A stretch of 64,000 bases of DNA from Gimesia aquarii (GCF_007748195.1 NZ_CP037920.1:5981800-6045799), one strand, 5' to 3'. Counted from the first letter of the stretch, positions 47,823-56,813 are shown. Program-made: numbers and translations. Notes: a model not told the origin generated them from the letters alone.

Positions 47823-50444
47823 ATGACTCAAATCAAGAGGTTATCACAAACGCTTCCCGTAAGTTACCTTCTCCTTACATACTGGGGAAGAATCAGTCGT
47901 CTTTCCTACTTGAATGCTCAACTCTTCATCTGGCTCACATTTTACATTCTTTTTAATATTATTGATTATCTGCTGGGTTATTCTTTTACGATTATCATTT
48001 ACCCACTTCTGTACTGGGTGTTGTTTTGCACTGCTGCAAAACGTTTGCATGATACAAACATATCGAGCTGGTTTTTGCTGGCAATGCTGATCCCGATTAT
48101 TGGCCCTTTGTGGTTATTCTATCGATTGGTGTTGAAGAGGAGTTTTCGTCAAGATAATAAATACGGAACGGTTCCCGGTTCTACAGAAGATTATTTAACT
48201 AACGATGATGCGCAAGAAATTCCTCTTCTAAAAACAGATGAACGGATTGTGAATGATGTAACAGGATTAAACCCGATTATTGTTTCTCAAGTTATCAAAC
48301 CTCAAACGATTGAGGAGATACAACATCTGGTCAAATCAACTAACCGAGCAATCTCTGTGGGAGGTGGTCGATTTAGCATGGGGGGGCAAACTGCCAGTCA
48401 CCAAAGTTTGCATATCGACTTGCGTGGTATGAACAATGTTATTGAGTTCTCAAAAGAAAACAAAACAATCAAAGTACAAGCAGGGATTCGCTGGTGTGAT
48501 ATTCAGCAGAATATTGATGAGCACGATTTAAGCATCAAAATTATGCAAACATATGCGAACTTTACGGTGGGAGGTTCGTTGAGCGTGAATGCTCATGGCC
48601 GATATATGGGGCAGGGGCCGTTGATTCTGTCGGTCAATTCGATAGACATTGTTTTAGCAGACGGATCGCTGGTGCATGCAACTCCTGATGAAAACTCGGA
48701 GATATTTTACGGGGCGATTGGTGGCTACAACGGCCTGGGCATTATCGTTCAGGCAGAATTGCAATTATCAGACAATGTGAAAGTAAAAAGAGTATTGAAG
48801 AAAATGCCTCGCAATGAATACCACGACTATTTCACAGCAAATATCAGAGATAATCCCAAAGCGGTTTTTCATAATGCAGATATGTACCCGCCACACTACT
48901 TAAAGCTAAACTCAGGAACGTGGGAAGAGACTTCCGATAAACTGACTGTCGCAACACGTTTGATGCCGTTGAAAGATTCTTATCCGGTTGAACGATATTT
49001 TTTATGGGCATTTTCTGAGACACCATTTGGAAAATGGAGACGTGAACATATTATTGAGCCGATCTTCTTCTTCAAAAAACGAGTGCATTGGAAAAATTAT
49101 GAAGCAGGGTACGACGTTGCAGAGCTAGAACCAAAATCAAGAATAGACCAGACTTATGTTTTGCTCGAATATTTTGTTCCGGTCAATCAGTTTGAGAAAT
49201 TTTCTGGATTGATGGCAGAGATATTTCAACGGCATCGAGTGAATGTTATTAACGTTTCGGTCAGGCATGCTCAAGCAGACCCCGGCAGTTATCTGGCGTG
49301 GGCACGTGAAGAAGTTTTTGCGTTTGTTATTTATTACAAGCAAAGCACAGAAGAGAATGCCAGACATGCTGTTGCTGTTTGGACAAGAGAGTTAATTGAT
49401 GCAGTCATTTCAGTCAATGGGACGTATTATCTGCCTTATCAGGTACATGCAACCCCTCAGCAATTCCACGTTGCCTACCCCAATGCAAAAAAGCTGTTTG
49501 CATTGAAAGACAAATTTGACCCCAACTTCAAATTTAGAAATATTATTTGGGACACCTATTACAAAACGGAGAAGAAGATGATGGTAGAAACAGAATCAGA
49601 ATTTATTAAAGTGTTCTCAGACACAAAGTGGAGTGACAAATTTTATAAGTTTTTACAGGTCATTTTCCATCTTTATCCTGAAGATAAATTTCACCATCTG
49701 ATCAAAAAATGCTGTGAAGAAAAAACAGACGATGAATCGATTTACAAATTAGTTCAAAGCAAACTTCCACAAATCAAACCTTTTTTTTCTCTACTTACAT
49801 TGGCTTTGCCCGCATTAAAAAAACAAAAAAAAGAGATGACAAAACAGACGCTACAAATACTAGACAACAAAGCCCCCCTCAACGGCTACTTGGAAATTGG
49901 CTCCACGGGGCGGTACATCGGTCATTTAAAAAAACACCATTCAGTCAATGGAAACATATATTTAATGAATGATCGTGCTCCTGATAATTCAATTGGTGAA
50001 ATTTTTGAAAGAGGTCAACTCAAGCAAATTGGAACATTTTTTGACCTTGATTATGATCCGATTAAAGAAGAACAAATACCAAGCGAGAGCTTAGATGTTG
50101 TCACTTGCTTTATCGGGTTACATCACTGTCCCGAGGAAAAACTGGAAGCCTTTGTGAAATCGATTGTCCGTATTTTGCGACCAGGTGGAAAATTCATCAT
50201 GCGCGATCATGATGTGACAACTCCAGAGATGGCGACATTTGTTTCTCTTGTACATACCGTTTTTAATTTGGGATTGAATGAAACATGGGAATTCAATAAT
50301 GATGAATACCGTAGTTTTAAATCGATTGATGACTGGTGTCAGTATTTGTCTCAATTTGGGTTTGTAGATTCTGGTAAGCGTATTTTGCAAGAAAACGATC
50401 CTTCGGACAATACTTTAGTTCTACTTACGAAAGAGTCCACATGA
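47823..50444 (+). CDS. DUF805 - FAD-linked oxidase - methyltransferase fusion
   Basis: The 873-residue protein joins three modules. Residues about 18-115 are a DUF805 membrane domain (YWGRISRLSYLNAQLFIWL, AAKRLHDTNISSWFLLAMLI). About 146-575 form a VAO/PCMH-type FAD oxidase with GGGRFSMGGQTASHQSL, GGSLSVNAHGRYMGQGPL, where the His could link FAD, and an ALO-like C-terminus (LKDKFDPNFKFRNIIW). About 680-865 form a class I SAM methyltransferase (GYLEIGSTGRYIGHL, LDVVTCFIGLHHCPEEKLEA, RILRPGGKFIMRDHD). The ATGA overlap with the next gene implies coupled translation. Low GC. It is membrane-bound and probably oxidises then methylates (or the reverse) a hydrophobic substrate; which one is unknown. 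Confidence 0.85.
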   Translation: MTQIKRLSQTLPVSYLLLTYWGRISRLSYLNAQLFIWLTFYILFNIIDYLLGYSFTIIIYPLLYWVLFCTAAKRLHDTNISSWFLLAMLIPIIGPLWLFYRLVLKRSFRQDNKYGTVPGSTEDYLTNDDAQEIPLLKTDERIVNDVTGLNPIIVSQVIKPQTIEEIQHLVKSTNRAISVGGGRFSMGGQTASHQSLHIDLRGMNNVIEFSKENKTIKVQAGIRWCDIQQNIDEHDLSIKIMQTYANFTVGGSLSVNAHGRYMGQGPLILSVNSIDIVLADGSLVHATPDENSEIFYGAIGGYNGLGIIVQAELQLSDNVKVKRVLKKMPRNEYHDYFTANIRDNPKAVFHNADMYPPHYLKLNSGTWEETSDKLTVATRLMPLKDSYPVERYFLWAFSETPFGKWRREHIIEPIFFFKKRVHWKNYEAGYDVAELEPKSRIDQTYVLLEYFVPVNQFEKFSGLMAEIFQRHRVNVINVSVRHAQADPGSYLAWAREEVFAFVIYYKQSTEENARHAVAVWTRELIDAVISVNGTYYLPYQVHATPQQFHVAYPNAKKLFALKDKFDPNFKFRNIIWDTYYKTEKKMMVETESEFIKVFSDTKWSDKFYKFLQVIFHLYPEDKFHHLIKKCCEEKTDDESIYKLVQSKLPQIKPFFSLLTLALPALKKQKKEMTKQTLQILDNKAPLNGYLEIGSTGRYIGHLKKHHSVNGNIYLMNDRAPDNSIGEIFERGQLKQIGTFFDLDYDPIKEEQIPSESLDVVTCFIGLHHCPEEKLEAFVKSIVRILRPGGKFIMRDHDVTTPEMATFVSLVHTVFNLGLNETWEFNNDEYRSFKSIDDWCQYLSQFGFVDSGKRILQENDPSDNTLVLLTKEST

Positions 50445-51541
50445 AAAGACTCACAATATTTAATCTAATCTGTTTAGTATTAGCAGCATTTATCTTCCTC
50501 TTAAAAGGGGATGATCAATCGACAAACCTGGCAGGTGTGGGGCTGGTTGTTAATAAAGCATGGCTTGTTGAAAACAAAAACGTGCAAACTCCTGAGCCAG
50601 ACAAAAGACCTGCTGACCAGACTTTTTTAACCTATCCAGAATGGTTTTTGGTCTTCAGCCCTGTCGAACAAGCGGATTACTATCAATCACACACTTCAAC
50701 AACATTCCCAATTATCAAACATATTCACCAGGTTTGGGATGGTTACGAAGTTGTTAGCGATCAAATTGAAGAAGATTTTGAATATAACGACGACTACCAT
50801 ACCATGATTAAGGTGATCAGCATCAGCACAACAATTGAATATGGATTAAAAGCCTGGTACGAAAAAATTGTGGGCAGGGTGACAGACACTCATCCCCATG
50901 AAGCACTTACCGAGGAAGACCAATTTAACGGTAAGTTCACTCGTGATTACTCAAATTTTTTAGGAGCACAACCCTGGTACGAATTTGACTTCACCTCTCG
51001 ATTAATCAGCTTATGGACGGAAACAAGTTTTTTTGGTCCTCATTTAATGAGAAAGGCAGAAAGAAGATACTTTTTGACAACCGAGTTGTTATGCAAAATT
51101 GCATATGCAAAGTTGATCAAAATGGGAACGCAGTCAATGTACGAAAAACCGGTTCTCACGACTGTTATTGTTCTCGATAAATCGCCTGAAGGAATTAAAG
51201 GTGATTCTGCTATTGAAGAGATTGGTAAAACAGAAGGCGGTGACACGATAGTGAGAGTTCCCCGATATGCTGAATTTACTCCTGCAGCAGTTCAGCTTGC
51301 CAAGGCTGGTTTATCATTTAAAGAAATTGCAGGCAATAATTCAGCAATTTTGCTAACGGTACTTACCCCGCAAGAATACAAGTTTAAAGATGAAACTGTC
51401 CAGGTGATTTTTGAACAACTAATCACAACAAAGGAAAACCAAAAAAGAGTTGCGGTTGTTACCACAGTTCCTCATCTTAGTGCTCTGCTTGTTCAACTTG
51501 TGGACAACAACATTACAATTGAGCATATTTATGATTATTGA
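50441..51541 (+). CDS. Membrane-anchored partner of the FAD-oxidase fusion
   Basis: The 366-residue protein has a single N-terminal hydrophobic segment (LTIFNLICLVLAAFIFLL), either anchor or signal, and a large extracytoplasmic domain with an FLTYPEWFLVFSPVEQADYY motif, several aromatic-acidic patches (EEDFEYNDDYHTMIKVISIS) and no catalytic signature that could be named. Its ATG overlaps the stop of the upstream gene (ATGA), so the two work together. No family name could be given. Confidence 0.65.
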   Translation: MKRLTIFNLICLVLAAFIFLLKGDDQSTNLAGVGLVVNKAWLVENKNVQTPEPDKRPADQTFLTYPEWFLVFSPVEQADYYQSHTSTTFPIIKHIHQVWDGYEVVSDQIEEDFEYNDDYHTMIKVISISTTIEYGLKAWYEKIVGRVTDTHPHEALTEEDQFNGKFTRDYSNFLGAQPWYEFDFTSRLISLWTETSFFGPHLMRKAERRYFLTTELLCKIAYAKLIKMGTQSMYEKPVLTTVIVLDKSPEGIKGDSAIEEIGKTEGGDTIVRVPRYAEFTPAAVQLAKAGLSFKEIAGNNSAILLTVLTPQEYKFKDETVQVIFEQLITTKENQKRVAVVTTVPHLSALLVQLVDNNITIEHIYDY

Positions 51542-51559
51542 ATGAATTCAAGAAACAGT

Positions 51560-51581
51560 AAAGGGGTCAGACCCACTGCTG
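51560..51581. repeat. Dispersed GGGGTCAGACCC repeat
   Basis: AAGGGGTCAGACCCACTGCT, itself a short palindrome (GGGT/ACCC), lies within larger arms AAACAG and CTGTTT. It follows the FAD-oxidase operon and could double as a weak transcription end. Confidence 0.5.
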
Positions 51582-51748
51582 TTTCCTAATACAGTTGAAC
51601 CTTTCGGAAAACCGTGACTTTGTATATTCTTGATTATGTCTGGTTATGTCTTACTGAAGTACGTGGGAATACGACTTGCGAGATCTCGGATGTAGAATTT
51701 GCGGGTGCAACATGAACGATCGCTGTAGCGGCGTGTGGAGGACTCTAG

Positions 51749-52822
51749 ATGGGTGATCATTATCCGACGGTGCGTTTGGCTGCAGCGCAGGCTTCACCGG
51801 TTTTCTTAGACCGTGAGCGGTCTACTGAGAAGGCCGTGGCCCTCATCGCCGAGGCAGCTCAACAGAAGGCTCAACTTATCGCGTTCGGCGAGGCCTGGTT
51901 ACCTGGCTATCCATGGTGGATCTATCTGGGATCACCCATGTATTCAGCCCCATTTACACAACAGCTCTATGCCAACGCAGTGAAGATTCCGAGCGACACG
52001 ATCACGCAATTATGCGACGCTGCCCGCGAGAATCATATTTACGTCGTGATGGGACTGACCGAACTCTCCGGCGGGAGTCTCTATCTGGCTCAGATCACGA
52101 TTGCACCGTCGGGAGAATTGATCGGTCACCGCAGAAAGCTCAAGCCAACGCATGCGGAGCGTACCATCTGGGGAGAGGGTGATGGCAGCGATCTGTTCGT
52201 CTTGCCCACGGACCTTGGCCAGGTCGGCTCGCTGAATTGCTGGGAGCACTTGCAGCCACTCACTCGTTACGCGATGAACTGCTTCAACGAACAAATCCAC
52301 ATTGCCGCCTGGCCCGCCTTCTGTCTTTATACAGGAACCTTGTACTCGTTTAGTGGCGAAGCCAGCGTTGCCATCTCGCGCAGCTACGCACTGGAAACGC
52401 AGACCTTTGTGATTCATGTTGGCGGGTTGTGTGATCAGGCGACACTCGACCTGCTCGCCGACGACGATGAGAAACGCACGCTGCTGCGTGTCGGCGGAGG
52501 GATCTCTCAGGTAATCGATCCCAACGGGGAGACGATTGCAGGTCCGCTGGGCGATAACGAAGAGGGAATCCTCATCGCCGATTGCGAAATGTCGAAGATT
52601 CCTGCCGCCAAGATGGCAAACGACCCGGCCGGCCATTACGCGCGTGCCGATGTCACGCAGCTACTACTGAACCGAAGCCCCCGGCGACCGGTGGTTTTTA
52701 AGGACCCGGAATTTCAATCGCTCGCTGCTGATAGACTTCACGGTAACATTGCGGACGACGATGATTCTGCCGAGGTCCAACAAAACGAGTTCTCTGCGGA
52801 AGAGTCCGAGAAGAACAAGTAA
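51749..52822 (+). CDS. Nitrilase (carbon-nitrogen hydrolase family)
   Basis: The 357-residue enzyme carries the nitrilase triad: Glu48 in IAFGEAWLPGYP, Lys130 in GHRRKLKPTHAER, and Cys164 in GSLNCWEHLQPL. The CWEH signature is typical of true nitrilases (EC 3.5.5.1), which turn nitriles into acids and ammonia, rather than amidases. Length and order are normal, with a short acidic tail. GGAGG lies seven bases before the ATG. It is clearly richer in GC than the AT-rich genes on both sides, suggesting separate acquisition. Confidence 0.92.
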   Translation: MGDHYPTVRLAAAQASPVFLDRERSTEKAVALIAEAAQQKAQLIAFGEAWLPGYPWWIYLGSPMYSAPFTQQLYANAVKIPSDTITQLCDAARENHIYVVMGLTELSGGSLYLAQITIAPSGELIGHRRKLKPTHAERTIWGEGDGSDLFVLPTDLGQVGSLNCWEHLQPLTRYAMNCFNEQIHIAAWPAFCLYTGTLYSFSGEASVAISRSYALETQTFVIHVGGLCDQATLDLLADDDEKRTLLRVGGGISQVIDPNGETIAGPLGDNEEGILIADCEMSKIPAAKMANDPAGHYARADVTQLLLNRSPRRPVVFKDPEFQSLAADRLHGNIADDDDSAEVQQNEFSAEESEKNK

Positions 52823-52923
52823 AGCAAAGGACTTTAAAGCGATCAGCCAGACAACGTTACATGACACATAAATCAAAGAGAGACTTGCCCCCTCAATTAC
52901 TTCTCAAATTCTACCGTGACTGG

Positions 52924-52961
52924 GTGATACCAAAATAATTCAGTTTAATGATAAGTTGGGC
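52924..52961 (+). repeat. Short upstream motif with integron-like GTTGGGC core
   Basis: GATACCAAAATAATTCAGTT is shared with 16412 and 29297 (reverse), and is followed by GTTGGGC (52955-52961), an exact GTTRRRY core, nine bases before the ATG of the next gene. Confidence 0.4.
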
Positions 52962-52969
52962 CTTAAAGA

Positions 52970-53353
52970 ATGAATGCTTTTCACAAAAGATATCTGTTAT
53001 GGGTGCTTGGAACGACGGCACCGATATACACGATGATCACCGTTCTCATGCCGAAGGGCTTTGCTGGTGTGCCCTGGATGCTACTAGTGACGGCTATTTT
53101 TCTCCTCATGTTTCTAGCGCTCCTTGGCTTCGAATCGTCTCCCATCTGGAACGGTTTGATCGCATTTCTCTTCTGGCTCCCAATGATAGTGATACATCTT
53201 CATAATCCAGGAACGGTGGCCATTTCACGCGGGGAAGTACATAAAGGTGTTATTGAGATTTTGACGATCGGCGCTATTCATGCATTGATTCAATTTACGG
53301 CTCGGTACATCATTAATATAAAAAATAATAAACTACACACAGAGAAGCATTAA
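52970..53353 (+). CDS. Small four-helix membrane protein
   Basis: The 127-residue protein has four hydrophobic segments (LLWVLGTTAPIYTMITVL, PWMLLVTAIFLLMFLALLGF, IWNGLIAFLFWLPMIVIHL, EILTIGAIHALIQFTARYII) and a short charged C-terminus. No family was recognised. It begins close behind a GTTGGGC core and a repeated motif, so it may be an isolated gene cassette. Confidence 0.6.
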   Translation: MNAFHKRYLLWVLGTTAPIYTMITVLMPKGFAGVPWMLLVTAIFLLMFLALLGFESSPIWNGLIAFLFWLPMIVIHLHNPGTVAISRGEVHKGVIEILTIGAIHALIQFTARYIINIKNNKLHTEKH

Positions 53354-53408
53354 AGGAATAAAACCTTCAAATCGATCTTGGAGTGAACCATTAAAGCAGA
53401 GGTGAACT

Positions 53409-54239
53409 TTGTACGAACGATTTTCCAACCGAGCAAAAAAAGTGATAAACCTGGCTCACAAGGAAAGCCAACAGTCCAATCACGAACACATTAGTACCGA
53501 AGATATTTTGTTAGGTTTGACTAGTGAAGGATCGGGAGTTGCTGCCGTCACTCTTAAAAATTTTAATCTTACTTTTCGTCGTATCCGAATGGAAATTAAA
53601 AAACATAAACAAGCGGTGCCTCGAGCATCAGACGAGAAGAAAGTCATCGAAAACGCGATGGAAGAAGCCCGTCTTCTTAAGCACAACTACGTGGGAACAG
53701 AGCATTTACTCTTAGGGCTTTTGCGGGAAGAAGATTGTTTAACAGTTAAAGTTTTACGTGACCTGAGACTGAGTATTGAAGAAATTCGGAATGAAGTATT
53801 GAATCTCCTCGATCTGCGAAATGTTTATGAACGATTTACTAACCAAGCAAAAAAAGTGATGAACCTGGCTTACCACGAAAGCCAACTGTTCGGTCACGAA
53901 CACATTGGTACCGACGATATTTTGTTAGGTTTGATTAGTGAGGGATCGGGACTTGCTGCCGTGATTCTTAATAACTGTAATCTTACTTTTCGTCGTATCC
54001 GAATGGAAATTAAAAAACACAAACAAGTGGTGCCTCAAGCATCAGAGGTGAAGAAAGTCGTCGAAAACGCGATGGAAGAGGTTCGAACCCTTAAGTATAA
54101 CTATTTAGGAACTGAGCATTTACTCCTAGGGCTTTTGCGGGAAGAAGATTGTTTAGCAGTTACAGTTTTACAGGACCTGGGACTGAGTATTGAAGAAATT
54201 CGGAATGAAGTATTGAATTTCCTCGGTCATGGTTTGTAA
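53409..54239 (+). CDS. Protein of two tandem Clp-N (ClpC/ClpA N-terminal) domains
   Basis: The 276-residue protein consists of two near-identical copies (about 138 residues each) of the Clp N-terminal repeat domain. Each has YERFxNxAKKVxNLAxxES, HEHIxTxDILLGLxSEGSG, then YVGTEHLLLGLLREEDCL or its match, and IEEIRNEVLN. There is no AAA module, so it is not ClpC itself. Clp-N domains bind adaptors and substrates for ClpC/ClpA. The start is a TTG with GAGGTG closely upstream. A terminator follows. A stand-alone double domain might act as an adaptor or decoy for ClpC; this is inferred. Confidence 0.9.
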   Translation: MYERFSNRAKKVINLAHKESQQSNHEHISTEDILLGLTSEGSGVAAVTLKNFNLTFRRIRMEIKKHKQAVPRASDEKKVIENAMEEARLLKHNYVGTEHLLLGLLREEDCLTVKVLRDLRLSIEEIRNEVLNLLDLRNVYERFTNQAKKVMNLAYHESQLFGHEHIGTDDILLGLISEGSGLAAVILNNCNLTFRRIRMEIKKHKQVVPQASEVKKVVENAMEEVRTLKYNYLGTEHLLLGLLREEDCLAVTVLQDLGLSIEEIRNEVLNFLGHGL

Positions 54240-54260
54240 ATGTTTAAGCGATCAGACCGC

Positions 54261-54288
54261 ATACTTGCTCAGCAAGTATTTTAATTTG
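54261..54288 (+). terminator. Rho-independent terminator after the Clp-N gene
   Basis: The perfect 8-bp stem ATACTTGC/GCAAGTAT with a 3-base loop is followed by TTTTAATTT, 21 bases after the stop codon. Confidence 0.75.
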
Positions 54289-54336
54289 AATATAACGCGA
54301 TTCACGTTGCCAAGGTTCTGAAGGCTATGGGATACA

Positions 54337-55176
54337 CTACGTGACATCATCAGCGACGGACTCCGATTTCGTTTTCGTCTCGGCACTCGTGCTGGCCATG
54401 CCATGCATCACATGGCCCATGATCTTTACTTTTGCCCACCGCGGCAAACCGATCATCACATAGACAAGGAGTTTAGAAAGAAAACCAGGCAATACGGTGT
54501 GCCGTCGACCAAGTTTCCTAAGCGTGTTGATGGCCACTGATTCCGCAGTCATTGCCATTCCCATTTTCAGTTTCGCGCGATCGGCAAACCCGCTTGAGGT
54601 AGGGCCGGGAGCGGTGGTCAAGACGTCGATTCCGTGCGGGCTTAGTTCAACGCTTAACGCTTCCCCCAAATTTTGAATGTATGCCTTCGTTGCCGAATAG
54701 TGTGCCGCGTTTGGTGCCCCTTGAAATCCAACAATCGAGCTGAACAGGATGATGCCGCTCTTGGTACGTTCTTGAAATCGGATCGCGAAATGATGGACCT
54801 GTTTCAAGACTGCCAGACAGTTGACGTCAGCCATGTTCAATTCTTCGTCTAGCTGAGACTCGATAAACTTCCCCGAAGTCCCAAAACCCGCGGCGGCAAC
54901 TAACAGCCCCACTTCCAAGTCTTGTGTTTGCGCTATGAGACGCTGGAACGATTCTGGATCGGATAGATCGGTGGCGACAAGACGGGTCTCGATCTTAAAT
55001 TCATTCTCCAGGTCACGACACATCTTCGACAGGATCGACTCTTGCCGGGCAACAAGCACAAGATTCAAACCTTCTTCAGCCAGGCAGACTGCCATGGCTT
55101 GTCCAATTCCCGACGACGCACCTGTGACAACAGCCCATGGCCCGTAAACGTGTAGCGAATTGTTTCTTGAAGACAT
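54337..55176 (-). CDS. Short-chain dehydrogenase/reductase
   Basis: The protein of about 279 residues has the SDR cofactor motif AVVTGASSGIGQAMA, NAAG-like VAAAGFGTSG, and the catalytic Ser and YSATK (FSSIVGFQGAPNAAHYSATK). The ATG at 55176 has GGGGAG six bases upstream; the frame to 55245 would overlap the operator. A hydrophobic C-terminal segment (LLVYVMIGLPRWAKVKIMGH) suggests loose membrane contact. It is divergent from an HxlR regulator with two palindromic operators between them and is the likely regulated target. Confidence 0.9.
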   Translation of the reverse strand: MSSRNNSLHVYGPWAVVTGASSGIGQAMAVCLAEEGLNLVLVARQESILSKMCRDLENEFKIETRLVATDLSDPESFQRLIAQTQDLEVGLLVAAAGFGTSGKFIESQLDEELNMADVNCLAVLKQVHHFAIRFQERTKSGIILFSSIVGFQGAPNAAHYSATKAYIQNLGEALSVELSPHGIDVLTTAPGPTSSGFADRAKLKMGMAMTAESVAINTLRKLGRRHTVLPGFLSKLLVYVMIGLPRWAKVKIMGHVMHGMASTSAETKTKSESVADDVT

Positions 55177-55205
55177 GGCAACTCCCCCCAATGTGGCTCG
55201 ATCTG

Positions 55206-55245
55206 GTACTTGCAAATTGCAAGTACTAATAGTTGCATTATGCAA
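55206..55245. promoter_or_regulatory. Two palindromic operators between the SDR and hxlR genes
   Basis: The first site has 10-bp arms GTACTTGCAA and TTGCAAGTAC around a single A (55206-55226). The second (55233-55245) is TTGCAT-T-ATGCAA. Both share the half-site TTGCA, and they lie 30-69 bases from either start codon. They are the probable binding sites of the HxlR protein, for both divergent genes. Confidence 0.85.
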
Positions 55246-55301
55246 GTATACAGATTATAGTCAATAGACGTTCTGAGAAATTTCGAGACAAAGGGGAAAT
55301 C

Positions 55302-55640
55302 ATGAAAGAGAAAAGGTCTTGCTGTCCCGTTGCCTGTTCGCTTGACCTGATTGGCGACAAGTGGACGCTGCTGATTGTTCGAGACCTCTTGTTAGGACGA
55401 TCGCATTTCAAGGAATTCGTGAGTTCTCCGGAAAAAATTGCCACCAATATTTTGACGGATCGGCTCACCAAGCTTGTCAAACATGGCCTCGCCGAAAAGT
55501 TTCCTTCGCCATCGGTCTCAGGAAAGGACGCTTATCGGCTCACAAAAAAGGGCAAGACACTGCGGCCAGTCATAGAAGCGATCGCGAATTGGGGTTTGAA
55601 AAATCTAGAAGGCACGGAAATGCGATTAGCGGAGAAATGA
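55302..55640 (+). CDS. HxlR-family transcriptional regulator
   Basis: The 112-residue protein has the HxlR winged helix with its conserved Cys: CCPVACSLDLIGDKWTLLIV, then RDLLLGRSHFKEFVSSPEKI, ATNILTDRLTKLVKHGLAEK and AYRLTKKGKTLRPVIEAIAN. The N-terminal cysteines are where HxlR proteins sense thiol-reactive electrophiles or quinones. The start at 55302 is preceded by AAGGGG. It is divergent from an SDR, which fits an SDR that detoxifies a carbonyl or quinone. Confidence 0.92.
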   Translation: MKEKRSCCPVACSLDLIGDKWTLLIVRDLLLGRSHFKEFVSSPEKIATNILTDRLTKLVKHGLAEKFPSPSVSGKDAYRLTKKGKTLRPVIEAIANWGLKNLEGTEMRLAEK

Positions 55641-55653
55641 GCTTCTATGCGCA

Positions 55654-55680
55654 AATAAAGGTGTCAGACATCTTTATTAT
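55654..55680. repeat. Dispersed GGTGTCAGAC repeat
   Basis: ATAAAGGTGTCAGACATCTT is the fullest form of the family, with partly self-complementary ends AATAAAG and CTTTATT. Confidence 0.5.
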
Positions 55681-55834
55681 CCTCCAGTCGATGGTATCTT
55701 AGGAATCCCATTAGGATTGAAAGCCTCACACGATTGTCTGCCGACACAATTTCTGCAGACCATAATTGACGAACTCAAACTGCTTGGGCATAATTATTTT
55801 GTCAACAATTACTCTGGCCAACTCAAGTAATCCT

Positions 55835-56320
55835 ATGAATGATTCTGATGACAAAACGAAGTTTGACGATACCCGATGGGACGACAATTTTGAGAGCTTC
55901 GTCGCAAAGCGCACTCACGATGGTCGCAAAATCGATTTCACCTTCGATACGCAACAAACACGTTCCGACGAATTACTGGCAAAACTAACACCAGCGGCTC
56001 ACCATATATGGATGGCACGCCAATCCTGGTTCAAGAAGTTTCGAGATTTTGTGGCGAGTGATCGTCTTTCACAGTTCAATACTTTGTTGAACCAGGAAGA
56101 CCCGCCACTGTCGATAACGGCTAAGCAGATACGTGATTCTTTGGTTTGTCCATATATGATTACAATTCGCCCTCTTGACGACTTTGATCATCTTCGGATC
56201 GACTTCCACGGTGGCGGAAATGACTGGGGCGGCAAGGACGAACGACTCTCGGACTACCATGTTGAAGCCTCTGCGACACTGGAAGAAGGTTTCGATGATG
56301 CGACAATTTACACATATTGA
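55835..56320 (+). CDS. DUF2262-like protein
   Basis: The protein of about 161 residues starts at the ATG at 55835. It resembles DUF2262 proteins in its order: a helical part (LLAKLTPAAHHIWMARQSWF), LSITAKQIRDSLVCPYMITI, then a beta part LRIDFHGGGNDWGGKD and a final strand HVEASATLEEGFDDATI, all in the family's usual positions. Members are small cytoplasmic proteins often linked with polymorphic toxins. Assignment is by layout and a few residues, so moderate. Confidence 0.5.
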   Translation: MNDSDDKTKFDDTRWDDNFESFVAKRTHDGRKIDFTFDTQQTRSDELLAKLTPAAHHIWMARQSWFKKFRDFVASDRLSQFNTLLNQEDPPLSITAKQIRDSLVCPYMITIRPLDDFDHLRIDFHGGGNDWGGKDERLSDYHVEASATLEEGFDDATIYTY

Positions 56321-56427
56321 ATCATGTCGGGTAACCATCGTTTTTTTATTCAAATCAAAGAACAACTCCACTACCGCTTTCCCAACTCTATAGCTACTAG
56401 TATCACCTGTTTGTCGTATTACTGATT

Positions 56428-56667
56428 TCAGCTATCGCTCTTTTTCTTGTTGCGTCGCTCCAGGTATTGTCCAGCCCACATGACCCCAAATATTCCGATA
56501 CAGACAACAACTCCAACAATCAATGCTCGAATAAAATCATGTGAACGATACAAGATAAATCCAAAGGCAATGAGTCCCAGCAACGCACCGCCTGTAATCG
56601 GTGACATTTGCTTATTCAAAGCCGAATCTTTCGGATCATGACGACTACTTTCTTTCTCTTCCGTCAT
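56428..56667 (-). CDS. Small membrane protein
   Basis: The protein of about 79 residues from the ATG at 56667 has a charged N-terminus and two membrane segments: ITGGALLGLIAFGFILYRS and FIRALIVGVVVCIGIFGVMW. A basic C-terminus (LERRNKKKSD) follows. No family was recognised. Confidence 0.55.
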   Translation of the reverse strand: MTEEKESSRHDPKDSALNKQMSPITGGALLGLIAFGFILYRSHDFIRALIVGVVVCIGIFGVMWAGQYLERRNKKKSDS

Positions 56668-56813
56668 TGCGTTAAATCCAATCAATTATTTTTTACCGTA
56701 TTACTACATTACTACTTTGGTCCAAAGGAAAGCTCAAAAAGTTAGCCCTTCATACTAACTACCGGGCATTATCCAGGCAAAAACAACATGAATCAAGCCA
56801 ATACAAACGATTG

